NCBI GenBank assembly: GCA_958298945.1
Contig: OY282610.1
Span: forward strand, 29,834,167 to 29,898,166
DNA from: Atherix ibis
Lineage: Eukaryota > Arthropoda > Insecta > Diptera > Athericidae
Direction: 5' to 3'
Length of the DNA stretch: 64,000 nucleotides
Below are positions 51,416 to 64,000 of the stretch, piece after piece. Made by a program: the position numbers and the translations under genes. The number at the start of each line of letters is the position of its first letter. Positions within the stretch are counted from its first letter, which is position 1. The notes below the pieces were generated by a model, which saw only the letters and a list, made by a program, of their open reading frames with translations, made no database searches and was not told the origin of the DNA.

Positions 51416-53689
51416 CTAGATTATTTTTTTAAAGATTTGAAAAATATAAAAATTAATCGTAATCCTTTTAGTAGTCATTCTGAAGTCATTTAAAAAATTA
51501 CTCCTTATTCTATTGAGCTTGTACGGAAAAAAAATGTCACTTTATTTTCTTTTGATTTGATTTTAATTATAAAAATTACTTTTGATTTTGAGTTATATTT
51601 TTTTTTCCTCAATTTTTTTTTTATCAAAGAAATATCCTTTTTGGGTATTAGGAAATGAATAATGTACATTAGAAAATAATTTTAGAAGGTTACAAAAAAA
51701 AAAAAACAACTAAACAATTATAATCAAAATAATTCAAATTATAAGGAATACTTTATATGAAATATATAATCTAGTTTCTAGATTTAAATGTCATTTCATA
51801 AATAAAATAAAGTCCTTTTTATACAAATATAAGGTATAGAAAAATATAGAAAAGTAATATAATTGTTGTTATTTTCATTTTGGTATTTTTTCCTTTTTCT
51901 TTTTTTTGTTAGTATTTTTTTGTGAATTTTCATGTACGTAGATTTGCCGGTTAGATTTTTCCTTAAGGATTGAAGAAAATTGCTATGCAATATCCAAGAT
52001 AAAAGGCAACATTTTCTTTTTGTCATTCTCATGTTTTCTTATATTATATAATTTCTATATATTAGAGGTGTATGCTTACTACATATATATTGGATACGAT
52101 TTTTTATATTCGTATTTTTTCTCTCTTCCTTTTCGATTTGACTTTATTTCCGTCTCTTGTTTAGGTCATTTCTGACTACCTTCAAAACAGGAAAATGTGC
52201 TTGTTAGGTGATTCTGCAAATGCTTACAGCTCTTTACAAGCAATTGCGTTTTCACATGGAATGACGTTGAATGTTTAAGAATTGCGTGAGGGCGGTGAAA
52301 TGGATCTTATCGTTCGAATCATTATGCGAAACGAAATACAGTCTCTTATCATTTAGATTTTTAGTTCAAACTATAATCAATTGAGTGGAAAAACATTGAT
52401 TTCCCATTAATCAAAATGATTCCATTAACTAAAAATCATGTGGTCACAATTCACTTTCACTTTTCTTTGCCATCTTTTATTTTCATTCATTTACTATACA
52501 AATTTTCTATTTTCTCGTTTTTTTTTGGTTTTTTCGTTGTTTATTTTTGTGGACCTATTTTTAATGTATACTTTTTTTTTGGTATTTTTGATATCAATTT
52601 AAAAAAAAGACACAATTTTTTTTCTTTTATTTTTATTATATTTTATTTGAAAATAATCAATTTTAATGTGAACAATTTTTTGATATGCTTGTCCTAGATA
52701 TAAAGGACTAAATGGTTTGAGATTATGTGCCAAGAAAGAAAAAAAGATATCGTTTTTCTCAAATGATTGTCATTATTTTAGAAAAGAAGCAAATAATGAT
52801 CAACTTAATGAGGTTCTAGTTAAGTACAAAAAAAAAACCACTTTTCATTCAGTTTCGGCTTTTTTCTATAAAAAAGGTGCAGCTCTACTTAATTGAATAT
52901 ATTTATTGTTATATTAATAATAAATTTTCCAACGAAAAACGAATTAGTTCTAGCAGTTCGATATTTACACATATCCTAAGCAATTTTCTTACATTATTAT
53001 AAAAATAACTTTAATAAGACATTTTTATGAAATTTTTGTTTTTTTTTTTTTTTTAAAAGTAATGGCAAGATTTATTTAATTCATGCTGACTTATAATAAT
53101 TATTTTAATGCCTGTATAAATAATTATTTCGATTCTAATTATGCTAGATAATTTTATTTGAAAAAGCCCATTTAGAGGAGCTATACTCGTATGCTATTTT
53201 TTTATGAAAAAAAAGTCAAGAAAAAAAATGATTATTTTACCAGAATGCAATATAACAAAATAACAACATACCAAAATTTCATCCTTTAACAAATATTAAA
53301 AAATTCTCAAATATAGTCAATTTTTCATAAACGTTTTATTAAAAAAAAAACTTTATTGAAAAATTTCACTATAGTTTTAGGGAATGCTATCAAAGCTTTG
53401 AAATATTTTTAAATTTTCATTGCAAATACGAAATACATGCAAGTTTGTGCATAGATCATATTTAATTATAAAAATAATCCTTATATATTAATGGAATTTA
53501 TAATTTTGTAAATTTTCTAAAAATTCATGAATTTTAAACTAAATTTTCTTTTTTTTTGAAAAATGATTATTCTTGTTAAATAATTTTCTTTCTTTTTTCA
53601 AATGACATTTAAAAGTTTTTATATATTTAACGAAAGTATTGTAATAATTTTTTAAGATAAAATAAACATATCTAAGTTTATTGATTTTT
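51416..53689. other. AT-rich intergenic DNA
   Basis: Nothing recognised. Confidence 0.7.
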
Positions 53690-53800
53690 CTGTTCGGTAT
53701 TGATACTAAATTGGATATCCTGGGCGCTTGTACAACCACAAAAGAATTCAGTAAACCACTTCTGAATCATTCCATACAATGTGGTGTAGAGCCACAATTA
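53690..53800 (-). mobile_element. Fragment of mariner family A
   Basis: The minus strand over about 53740-53780 reads ATGATTCAGAAGTGGTTTAC, coding KWFTEF as in the copy at 32090. Only this 5' coding part is recognised. Confidence 0.65.
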
Positions 53801-54478
53801 TACTTTTTGAGTATGATTTTGTTTTTTTTCCTCAAATTGTTTAAAAAAATAGTATTAATAAAATATATTAGCTATATCTTTGAATTAGCTAATGAATTAT
53901 CATATTGCCCTCGTACTTTGAAGCAAATGACTTATTGGCTTATTGCCTTATACTTTCGTCCTATATACAATATATTTGATGGGAGGAAGATATGGTAACA
54001 AATACGACCATATCAAAGATTAAAGATTCTTGCAGATCCTGTTCCTGCAGGATATATGAACATATACCAGTAGTATGCTAAGAGTTATTATCTTGTTCAA
54101 ATATAGAGCCATTTGCAAAATTCACGGTATCGAAGGAATGGCGTCCATTGTAGGCCTTCTTTTTGCGTTTACTATTATTCAATTAAGTATTCCTTATAAA
54201 AATTCTCCAAAATATATTATTTCCTCCACTAATACCAGAGTTCTCTAGCATCCTCTCGACAGTATACCGACGAGCAAACTAAGCCGATGCAATATCGTTC
54301 ATCTTCAATTTGCTATTGTAGTTCTTTCTGTTCAAACTAGGTTTATTCGGGAAATCTCCCCAAACCACTCCCCAAACGATTATATTTCCTTTACATTGTC
54401 ATACACTACCAACCTCGCCTCCCTCCAGCATCCCCTTGATGACATGCCAACAAAAAAACGACCGCCTTTAGTTGACAC
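53801..54478. other. AT-rich to mixed intergenic DNA
   Basis: 54000-54480 is more GC-balanced and may be an old repeat; its family is unknown. Confidence 0.5.
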
Positions 54479-54548
54479 AAAAATTTTAAAGGACCATTTC
54501 CATTGGTGGTCTTTATCCCACCAATGGAAATGGTCCTTTAAAATTTTT
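54479..54548. repeat. Perfect 31-bp inverted repeat, 8-nt loop
   Basis: Arms 54479-54509 and 54518-54548 are exact reverse complements, containing GGACCATTTCCATTGGTGG; the loop is TCTTTATC. The longest hairpin in the window. No related copy exists here to show which arm is original. Confidence 0.95.
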
Positions 54549-54739
54549 TCACTTTAAAATGAGTTTTTCTGCGAGCCAGTTATAAATATTTATCACTTTT
54601 TAATCATTTTTAAACGGTTTTTTAAATAAAGTCTCCTTTTGCATACATTTTTTGCCATAATTAATATCTTTCATAGTATTTGTAAATTTTAATTTTTAAT
54701 TTTTTGGTATATAAAAATGATTAAAAACTATTATATTGT

Positions 54740-56050
54740 TTAATGAATATTTTCTTTTAGTATGAATTATATTTAGTTGGTTTTATGATTATCGAGTCAC
54801 TATCAATAAGTCGAGATTTTAAAATACCAAATCGAAAGTATTTTTTTTTTTAAATTATATAATAAAATTTAAATTATAATAAGGTTGCTGACTTAATTTT
54901 TATTTATTAACTATTCAATACAAACATTGACTGTCGGGCTCTGACCAATAAAATTTCATTTAGGCAAGTTTGAAATAATTTGAGACGCTTTCCTAAGGAA
55001 CTACTTGAAAAAGCCCGAAAGGAAAACTGAACCTGCTTTAAGGTTTTTGTTTTACTTGGACACTGGGCTCTTGTTGTTGTCTGTAAGCAGTTAACTCTAT
55101 TTCTTATTTGAGCAGAATATTTTTGATAAGTGAACTGTTTCACAGTATTTGCTTAAAATTGTCTACTTGAAATTAAAATTTAAGAAAAAGTAATATATTT
55201 TTTTTGCTCTCAATTTAATACCAAAACAAAAAATTCATATGATAAATTTCTTATTCAACATGTCTAATATGGCCTTTTGTATTTTATAAAAAGTATTCGA
55301 TTATTACCCCCCAAAAAAAAATTACTGATAAATTAAAATTATTTGTGGTGGTATGAGTGGCGAGTCACTATCAATTAATTATAAGTCTTATAATGCCATA
55401 ATTAATATTATGAATTTTTATGTTTTCATAAAATTTGATTAAAAATACAATTCAAACTTTGTGAATATATGAAAATGTATGTGGAGATTTTTCCTTCTAC
55501 ATTTCAAATAATGTTTATCTAATAATACCGACTTGATAAAGTCACATTTTTCCATATTTTTAACTCCCAAAAAGTCATTAAACCACAAATGTCCTTTCTT
55601 GTGTTTAAACTTTTTGTGGATTTTCTTTAGTTGGTATTATGATTGTCGAGTCTGCTGTCATTTTTATAATATCAATTTTTTTTAAATTTATGCGACTTCT
55701 TCTATATTTCAAATGAACTTGGACTTAATAAAGTCACGTGACAAATTTATTACTCGATACACCGAATAGGCCTTCTATTGAAATGATCTAATATTTTTTT
55801 GATATTTTCCTTAAAAAATCAACTGCGAGTTAGGTGAAATTTTTGATCAAGTAAAATTATTTGTTACGGTAAAGTATTCATAAATTTGGTTTTTTTTTGT
55901 TTACAATACTTGGTCGGTATTATGATTGTCGAATCTGTTGTAAGTCATCTAAATTCTGATGGTACTATATTAATATTATTTATTTTTATAATTTAATTGA
56001 GGCGACAAATTTTTACTCTAAATGTCAAACGATTCCATAATTCCAATGCA
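54740..56050. repeat. Diverged tandem repeat of about 284 bp
   Basis: A core like GGTATTATGATTGTCGAGTC recurs near 54780, 55346, 55632 and 55916, with spacing 568, 286 and 283 bp. Other shared parts are GACTTxATAAAGTCAC and a CTCGATACA/AATAGGCCTT-like stretch. The double gap contains 54905-55190, which has different composition and looks inserted or highly diverged. Confidence 0.6.
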
Positions 56051-56651
56051 GTCACCGGACAATTTTTTTTACGTTTTATTCTTAAAAAGTGTCTCAATTA
56101 TTTATAAAGTTTCCGTTCCACCTGCCTTTCCATATAAAATACATCAAATATTTCCAAGATCGCGACTAAATTTTTTGCATAAATTTTTTTTTTTTTTAAT
56201 CAAAAATATAAATATTAAAAATGATCTTCGAAGGTAATGAATTGGAAAATTTTCTATAATATGATAGAGAGAGTTTGTTGTATATGAAATTTATTTGAAT
56301 TTTCAGGATGATCTAAAGGATATAATGAACATTTTGAAAGATTATAACAAATATGCATTAATTTTAACTGAAAAACAATAAAATTGTACTGGTATGCCTT
56401 GCTCATTTGCTTTAATAGTTACCATTAAATTAATAGTATTTTGCGATTATTCACAATTACTTCGGTTGTTTGAAGGGAAAAGATTAGCTCGTTGAGTCAG
56501 TGGACTGTTTGATTTATGCTTTGAATTGAAATTGATTTTCTTTATCGCATTTGGCTCGGTAATCCAAGAGTTCGGAGTTGATTGTTAGAATTCATCTAAT
56601 TATCTCCTCCTTTTCTATTTAGATACCTTTTGTATCTAACGAGTATTTCTA

Positions 56652-56730
56652 TATCTATCCATCTATCCATCTATCCATCTATCCATCCATCCATTTATCC
56701 ATCCATCCATTTATTCAGCCAGTCATCCAT
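56652..56730. repeat. (ATCT)n/(ATCC)n microsatellite
   Basis: Tetranucleotide units CTATCCAT grading to ATCC. Confidence 0.95.
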
Positions 56731-57074
56731 TTATACCAGTGAGAATAATAATCATAGATATACATACTATACTATATACATAATATACAAGAACTATACA
56801 TAATTATATATATTACTTATTCAAAAATAGGACATGCACTCTAACCTATATATATATAGATAATATATATATAATACATGCATAGTTTGCTCGGTAATAC
56901 TTGATTTCATTTTTATTCGTTTATACGAGGAGTATTCAATTTCTTAACGTTTTTGTAATTTCGATGTTTTTATCAAATTCGACCTTTTTAACTTCCGTGT
57001 GATAGGCGCTAAGAAAGAAAAAAAAAGGAACGAAAAATAAGAACAAGAAGAAGAAAAAGGAGAATAAGAAGCAA

Positions 57075-57121
57075 TAGAAGAAGAAGAAGAAGAAGAAGAA
57101 GAAGAAGAAGAAGAAGAAGAA
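57075..57121. repeat. (GAA)n microsatellite
   Basis: About 15 GAA triplets within a wider purine-rich stretch (57009-57121). The minus-strand open frames reading as poly-Phe or poly-Ser here are artefacts of the repeat. Confidence 0.95.
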
Positions 57122-57810
57122 ATACAATAAAACCGTTTCATGGGTTTAGGTAATTTTTACAGCTGGCAAGTTTGACTTTCATATTATTATTGCCATAATG
57201 TTATATGGGTTGGGCTGGCACACTTGGATGATCCTATTTTTAGAATATTATCACAGCCGATATACGGTAGCAATAGGATTAGCATTTTAATGGTGGATGG
57301 ATAGGCAAACAGTCACAGTCTGAGTTCGTATCTTAAAGAATTTCGTGAACATTTCTGGACTCACTCCTAGGTGAGATGGGTAATACGATTGCGATGCCGA
57401 TTGTGGGGGGGAGGGGGGTGGTTGTAGGAAGGATGGTATAGTAGTTTGTAGGCTAGATTGGTAAAGAGGTTGGATTTGGAAAGGAGAGAAAGGAAGAAAA
57501 AAAATTAGCTTTTATGATTTTGAATTGTGAAAATCTCTAGAATTCTCATTTTCGATGTGCGTCTAATATTCGATGTTTGGGTAGTTACAACATTAATGCC
57601 TGATATTTTTGTTGGAATTTTATTCAAATGTCTATATTCAAAAGTATCTAGGTTTTTTTTCGTCTCTTTCATTAAAGTTGTTTTTTCTCTTCTTCTTCTT
57701 TTCTATGTAAAACAAAAGACCAAAAAAAAAAAAATTAAAGTTTTTTTCTATTCTATTTCTCATCCTTTTTTCATTTCTGTTGAAATGGTAACCATTATGA
57801 TTTCCATTGT

Positions 57811-58020
57811 TATTGCTTTCAGATTCAGATTTAGTCACAATACGACCAAAAACCAGAGTCAAAATCAGATTCAGACTCAAATTAAGACTCTAATTCAGAT
57901 TCCGATTCCAATTCAAATTTTGCCACTGTGAATCGGCTTTCAACAAAGATTCATTTAGACTTTAATTCAGACTCTCAGTTTTAGATTTGACTTTTTGGAT
58001 GATTCAAATCCAGACTATAG
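57811..58020. repeat. Cryptically simple ATTCAGA-type repeat
   Basis: Irregular ATTCAGATT, ACTCAAATT and GATTCCGATT units recur through the stretch without a fixed period. Confidence 0.7.
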
Positions 58021-60034
58021 ATACTCTTAAGAGTCTAATTTAGAACTGGACTGTATACATCTATATATAGGCTATATATAGATAGTATAAGAGTCAATAT
58101 TCATCAAGAGCACTAGAAGCTACAAAATTCTCATTAACCATTCTATGTAATCCAAAAGTCCTATGGCAAAATTATACAATACTTCATATATATACTGGAT
58201 AGGATAGTATAGTTTAATATGTATATATATAGAATAGGAATATAAGTAGAAGGTAATATTGGAATGTGGATTGTCAACGGGCGTTATTATAAGAAGGTAA
58301 TTAAAATGCTATGCCAGTGATAACTGAAAGTAGGTTTGATTTAGAGTAGATTACCAGAATCATGATGAAAATTTAAACTGAATAAGAAAGAGTATTTTAA
58401 ATTTTCATCAGGTTTTGGTGACACGTAATTTTCACAAAACAAAAGCACGCGAAAAGAAATAAAATTAATGAAAATGTAAATGCAATGAAATAAGTGAGAA
58501 AATAATCAAAAAACAGAAAAAAAAAATTATAATAATAATCAAAAACCAAAAAAAAAAGGACTTAAGGAGAGGAAAAAAAACCATCCTTCTAAATCCGTAA
58601 AGATTATGGTGCATAAATGAGAGATAGAGAAAAAAAATGAATAAAATTAATCTGAATTAATTAATAAAATTTTTTTTTTTTTAAAACTATTTCTCTAAAC
58701 AACAAATAAATAGAAATTGGTTCTATTGGTCGTGGGAAGTGGTGGTGGTGGGATGTGTGGTGAGGGGGGTAAGTGGGGTGTTGTAGAGAAGAAAAAAAAC
58801 AGGTGGTATTTAAAATAAGTGAGAAGGACAATCAAGTTAATGTATTTGAAAATTTGTAGAAAATTCAAGATTGTCCCAATGACGAGCTATTAGAAAGAAA
58901 TCAAATCATTTGTTGGATAATATTTGTTTGTGTGGTCTAGGAGTTGTGGAGAGTTGTTGTTGACATATAATGTTGGTGTTGATGTTTACGAAATAAATGC
59001 TACAAAATTTGAAATCGGGGCCAGAGAGGAAGGACATGCCCAATACAATCTAGTCAAAAGTTTTTCCCCATTTCGTATAAAAGAGAATTCGATACGCAGC
59101 ATTAAATATTGAATTAATAGAGCATTAACTCTCCACCAAATTGAATGCAATTAGTTGATTTAATTAAGATTTCTATTTAAATCTATATACGCGTTTGTAT
59201 ATATATTGTATATTCCTCTCCCTCTCTCTCTTTATAGGATTTCAAAATTATTCAATGTTTGTGACAATGGGCGAAAAATCTACATTTAAAAGGAAGATAG
59301 ACGACAATGGGGCATTAGTAATTTTGATGGCAATGGCGATGGCGATGGCGTTGTCAATGGCGATCATGTTAAATGGGTGTGTAGATGATCCAATGGAATT
59401 TCAGTTCCGCTTGGACAAAAATGATAAACATTAGAAAACATTTAACCAACACTGAAACTGTTAACAGCCATCAAAATTGTTTTCGGATTCATTTTTGGTT
59501 TGGGATTTAATTAGTTCCGAAGACACATTAATTTGAATTGCATTCATTAAGAAGAATTATTATCTTTACTATTTTCTGTTTGGATATAATATTTTTAAAA
59601 AATTTTCCTCAAAAGTCAAAAATAATATTCGTTTATTCAATCTCTTAAAGAAAATATTATATTGTAAGTTAAACGTTCTCTTACTTAATTGGAATGTTGA
59701 ATAATATTTTTGGAAAAATATTTCATTATACAAATTTCCATGGTAATATTATTTTGATAAATTGTTTTATTGTTCAATGTTAAATTGGTTATAGAAAGGA
59801 AAAAAATGAACTGAAATTAATCAGAAATTTAATTTGTCCTTGTTCAAAATCGAAATTTAATTTTTCTAGAAGTTTCATTTCTTTTATAATAAGAAAATTG
59901 AAGTTAAAAAAGTAACTATAAAATTAATTAACTAGGATTATTTAAAACAATTTTGAATTGTTCATTTATTTTTATTAGAAATTATTTTGTGTGTTTGCAT
60001 GTAAGGTATTTGAGATAAAAGTCAGTTAGCCAGT
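58021..60034. other. Intergenic DNA with simple sequence
   Basis: It includes a GT/GG-rich stretch at 58738-58785 and a GGCGAT repeat near 59328-59350. No supported gene. Confidence 0.7.
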
Positions 60035-61330
60035 TTATAGTATCACGCCCATGAGGTGCCTTGATGGCTTTATGTTACGTAAGGGCAAGGCATTACCATT
60101 TGAAAAGAAAAGTTGGCGATAGTTAAATTTTATGATTTGTAAATTGAATAGTTTGAGAATATCTAAAAGAATGCTTAGAAAAGGACTTATTAGAGCTAAA
60201 ACCATGGAAAAACCTTTTCAATAAGAAAATCAGAGTTAAGTGGCATTCCTTTCAAATATACAATAGAAAATAGCAAGTTGAACGCCAGCAGAAAAGATTG
60301 GTTATCGAAAAAAATTTATAAATTATAGAGGCATATGTCAAGTCCAAAATGTGTGGACAGAAATCTTCCACCGTTCGTTCAGTCTGTTTGCATACTCATG
60401 GCTTATAAAGTTAAGTGCCACGCGAATCAAATTGAGGACTACAGTAAGCACAGAATGGTGTAGCGCCTCCTTGAAAACCTATCAGTCTACGCATTGCTCA
60501 GGATGCTAATATGACAGGAAACCGAATGGACATTGGAAGTTTCTGTTGTAGACCTGATTGCGACGAATCATATTGAGCCCCGGATCATTTGACGATTCAC
60601 GAATAGCTACGAGGGCTGACTGGGAGATTTTTTGAATGCTGAACTGCAGTCCTAATTGTCCACAGCCCACCATGGCAAGGAGACCTTTTAGATAATAAAA
60701 TTCGATTGTAAATTTACAGTGCTTATTGCCAAAAATCTAGATAATAGAAAAATATATTATAAGGTTCTTGTACATTGAAACCAAATTATGAAGCTCATCC
60801 AACAGTTCCAGAAAAGGTTTCCTGTAGCTAAATGGATCAGTGTTTGTCGTTTTGTATCTTCTGAGTGACGTAGATATCCTAAACTCCACTCTTAGCCTCG
60901 GTTTCTATTAGAGGAACTTACAGAATTTATGTATGAGTGACCGGCCTCGTAAGCGATTAATTGCTGCTTTGAGTTGCCTTTGCTCTGCTACCAGCATTCT
61001 GACATATAAAATGACTTTTAGCGAAATTAAAAATGGGGTTGATTAGCTGGATTGTCTTTTTGATATAAAAATTCCATCTTCTACCTCGGGTAACGGTATT
61101 ACGCATGATTTTCATAAAGTTTAACGAAATAGGAGAGAGCGAAGTCCAGATGTGTATCTTCCTGGAATGCAGTTTTGCTCCTTTCAGAAGTTTAGTTGAA
61201 CATAATTTTTTATTGTAAAAGTTTCAACCTCGTCCAGTAATTAAGCGATTCTATAGAATTTGTATTTCTCTGGTGCATTAAGAAAAATGAATTAGAAAAA
61301 TTTGGAGGAGCAACGATGTATCATCAAAGT
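60035..61330 (-). mobile_element. LINE remnant with RNase H end, copy 3
   Basis: On the minus strand, CHISILSNAxTDRFSRR near 60480-60520 resembles the end of a LINE RNase H domain. The lower end shares a CCATGAGG stretch with copies 1 and 2. Upstream to about 61330 the composition is coding-like, but motifs are too decayed to read. Assignment is by resemblance to the two other copies. Confidence 0.4.
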
Positions 61331-61429
61331 TTGTGTAAGCTTGATGAATCCGCTAGTTTGATCTATGAAAACTTGCAAAAAATCTTTAGCTATTATTTCT
61401 TATAAAAATCATACCTTTTTTATTGGCAT

Positions 61430-61870
61430 AAAGTAATTTGTGATGGAAATAGTGGAAGACGAAGAAATTTTATGAGTGTGGAACTAGTGAGGGCTTTTAT
61501 GAGGTCACACTATTGATTAACATTGAGTGGATCCTTAAAAGACTCAGAAAAAGTCTCCTTTGCGTTAGATCGGACATTTCAGACACTTGGACCTTGACAA
61601 CTTCCTCTATCACACGTCCATTTCCAAAAAATCAGTTTTTATCGGAGAAAGGAATTGTTAGTTTTTTAGGCCCCCTGTTCACCTGATCTAAGGATATATT
61701 CTGCAAGATCAAAAGAACTTGAAAGGGCTTTATTTTGGTACTGCTGACTCCTTTAAATGATATCAACAGTATTCATATGGAATGACCTGTAAGTTGAAGT
61801 GTTCCAGCATTACCCATTGGAACGATTTTAAAGGGGATAATATTTATCCATAAAAATAATATAAAATTAG
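61430..61870 (+). mobile_element. Possible Tc1/IS630-type transposase remnant
   Basis: Plus strand: LDNFLYHTSISKKSVF near 61596-61645 resembles the LDNASFHxS block (second catalytic D). Then, after a frameshift, APCSPDLRIYSARSKELER near 61668-61725 resembles PPYSPDLNPIExxFSKIK. No ends or first D were found. It could be a different DDE element. Confidence 0.35.
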
Positions 61871-64000
61871 TGCAAGAAAAAATCAGTTTTACTATTTTTC
61901 ACCCAACCACTCACATAGCATTATCAAAGTAAACAAAAAATATGACCATTCATTTAAATAAAAAGAACAGTAGAATATCAGTAATAGCTTTTTTACACAT
62001 TTTTTGTTACAAAACTCCTTTTGAGAAGAAAAAAAACCGAAGTTCATGAAAAATTTATTTAAACAATAACCATTTTTAACAATCTTTTGAGGCGAAAGGA
62101 AAAAGTCAGTAAAATTGTTCATCGAAGGATTACTAAGAAAGGATAATATTTATTATAATTTGATATTTTAATGAATCTCAGCATGACATTTCTTACACTT
62201 ATTATGATTTCATTTAATAATCAATCAATTTAGCTGACAGAAATTACTTTTTCGCCGATAACAAGAATTTCGCTCAAGAAGTATTTTCTGATTAAGTGTG
62301 CATAAAACCAACAACAATATCGATTACACCAACGGCAACATAACATAATCCTTCCTTCTACTGTTACAGCCATACCAAAAGTATACCCATGAATACGTAT
62401 TTATGTGCCTGTACTTCTATATATGGTAGCACATTTACAGAATATGCTTTTTTTTTCTTTGAATTTTAATATTTCTTTTGCAATATTCTGAAAATTGATG
62501 AACGCAAAGAAATGAGAATGCCTTAAGTTTAACAAAAAAAAAGAAGAAATAATAAAAAAATAAAATCGAAATTATTTTAACGTCAGGTGCAAATGAAAAG
62601 TCACACCCCTGAGACTGACTATTGGGGGCGTATGTGATCAAATATTCGAATATATATCGCTGGGCTTCATGCCATTATTTTTACACGCCAAAGCATCCTT
62701 TTTTCAATTCATTTCTTTTTTTCTTTTTTTTTGTTGCAAAAGTATTTTCGGTTATCCACTAGGGAAGATTGATACTCTGGCATATATACTGAATTCTGTT
62801 TATCGAGGCTGTTGCCATTCATTTTTGTGAACATTGCATTCAAGGTACGATACGCATTCTTGCCAGTGTCATTTCTATACCTTTAACACTGATTTGTTTT
62901 CCCAATTCTCTATTCAGAAAAAAGCGATTTCCAAAGGATACATTGTCATACCCATTGAAAAACAGGTACATGTACACGTAGAACGCAGTGCTCTTATATA
63001 AATTGGGGTTGGGAAAATGAGTTTTGCCTTAAAAAAATGCTTATATTGACTGAGAAAAATTCCTCTAAGCATTATGTGGTCTACGTTTTCTTCTTTTGGG
63101 CATTAGGGCTTAACTTTTGAATTTTTCCTCAGGATATGCCATTCGGTTTTAATCTCTTTTAGGCGACTGCACACCGACAACTGATGGCATGTCATGTTGA
63201 TGATTTTTCACCATATTTCTTTGTGAAAAGGTAAAATCAAACCACTCTCTTAGTCGATATGAATGGATGGGGCAACAACAATAAAGCTGAACATAAAAAA
63301 TAAAGCACAACAACATTGTACAGATTATATATATTTTCAATCGATTAAAGCAAACACATTTGAAATCATATTTAGAGATTCTTATTTAATTTATTTTTGA
63401 TTTAACCATTTAGCAATTGTGAAAGTAAATTATAAATTGGTCTAAAATATTGAATTTTTTTTTTGTTGCTAAAGTAAAAAGCAATTATCATCTCCCCAAA
63501 TAGATGCACACGTGTGTTTTAATGGAAAAAATCAGATAGCTTTTGATGTGTAATTGCTTTTTGAGAGCAATTATTTATAATTATCACAAATTTGATATTT
63601 ATTTAGAAAATAATAAAATTATACTAAGAGAAGATTATTGCAATTATAATTGCATAAATTTGATTAAGAAATTCTAATATATATTCATATCAATTATGTT
63701 AAGATGAATAGAAAATTATTATATTGTAGTTTGTGTAAAATAAAATTTAATTAAAAATGATAAATTGATTAATTTTGATAGATAGGATTTTAAAATTATA
63801 GTTTATCTTATAGTTTTTTTTATATATTTATGTAATATTTGGTGAATAAGATTGAGTAGTTTTTTGTTACTTTTAACATGCTGCTGCTGGCGATAAAAAT
63901 TTTTTTGAAAAAAAAATTTTTTCCAGTTAAAAATTTTAAAGGTTCTTTTAATTTTTACAAATTGAAGTAAGCAAAAATCTAAACTTAATCCATGTTAATT
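61871..64000. other. AT-rich intergenic DNA
   Basis: Nothing recognised. Confidence 0.7.

Noticed and set aside
56480..56580. Possible tRNA-like segment with a TTCGGA loop-like stretch
   Set aside because: No cloverleaf stems could be formed and no anticodon arm was found.
56936..57141. Poly-Phe and poly-Ser open frames
   Set aside because: They are translations of a GAA microsatellite.
57527..57931. 134-residue ORF
   Set aside because: It is built from T-runs and an ATTCAGA-type simple repeat; no domain is recognisable.
59195..59434. 79-residue ORF with an MAMAMA stretch
   Set aside because: It is driven by a GGCGAT simple repeat, with no homology or splice support.

Overview
The window looks like a gene-poor, AT-rich stretch of an arthropod nuclear genome, most probably an insect. 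The reasons are the very low GC, long A/T homopolymers and microsatellites, one spliced gene with small GT-AG introns, and a dense layer of decayed Tc1/mariner and LINE elements of kinds common in insects. No bacterial, viral or organellar gene and no tRNA or rRNA was recognised. I cannot place the species more precisely.

Only one host gene is convincing: a five-exon, minus-strand homologue of the ubiquitin-conjugating enzyme UBE2H (44010-45112). It has the HPN motif, the catalytic cysteine and an acidic serine-rich tail. As given, exon 4 carries one extra base in an A8 run, which breaks the best splice model.

The rest is repeats. Tc1/mariner elements: a mariner family (called family A here) with three near-full-length copies (427-1682, 24926-25957, 31804-32937) and a fragment (about 53690-53800); a Mos1-like internally deleted copy (14760-15790); a second mariner type with intact ends (39450-40612); a DD41D element with intact ends (47838-49148); and poorer remnants near 16.6-17.95, 34.7-35.1, 49.6-50.2 and 61.4-61.9 kb. 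LINEs: a jockey-like family (about 10.0-10.95, 26.2-28.0, 50.2-51.4 kb), an R1-like family (16.92-17.69 and 21.20-21.91 kb), a family with FIDFKAA and YADD-like motifs (13.6-14.5, 20.9-22.5, 38.3-38.5, 42.8-43.8 kb) and a family with a C-terminal RNase H (6.9-8.1, 29.8-30.2, 60.0-61.3 kb). Two insertions are nested: R1-like into the FIDFKAA LINE, with a 16-bp target duplication, and R1-like into a DD41D relative.

Tandem DNA: a 1.3-kb array of 13-bp units (4470-5815), a dimeric satellite of about 134-bp monomers arranged ABABABABB (35.94-37.16 kb), a diverged repeat of about 284 bp (54.7-56.05 kb), and several microsatellites and G-tracts.

The most unusual signal is a set of perfect 22-31 bp inverted repeats with 6-9 nt loops (964-1024, 17599-17648, 17780-17842, 54479-54548). 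At the first, comparison with a sister mariner copy shows that one arm replaced native sequence. That suggests local template switching, or an assembly artefact.
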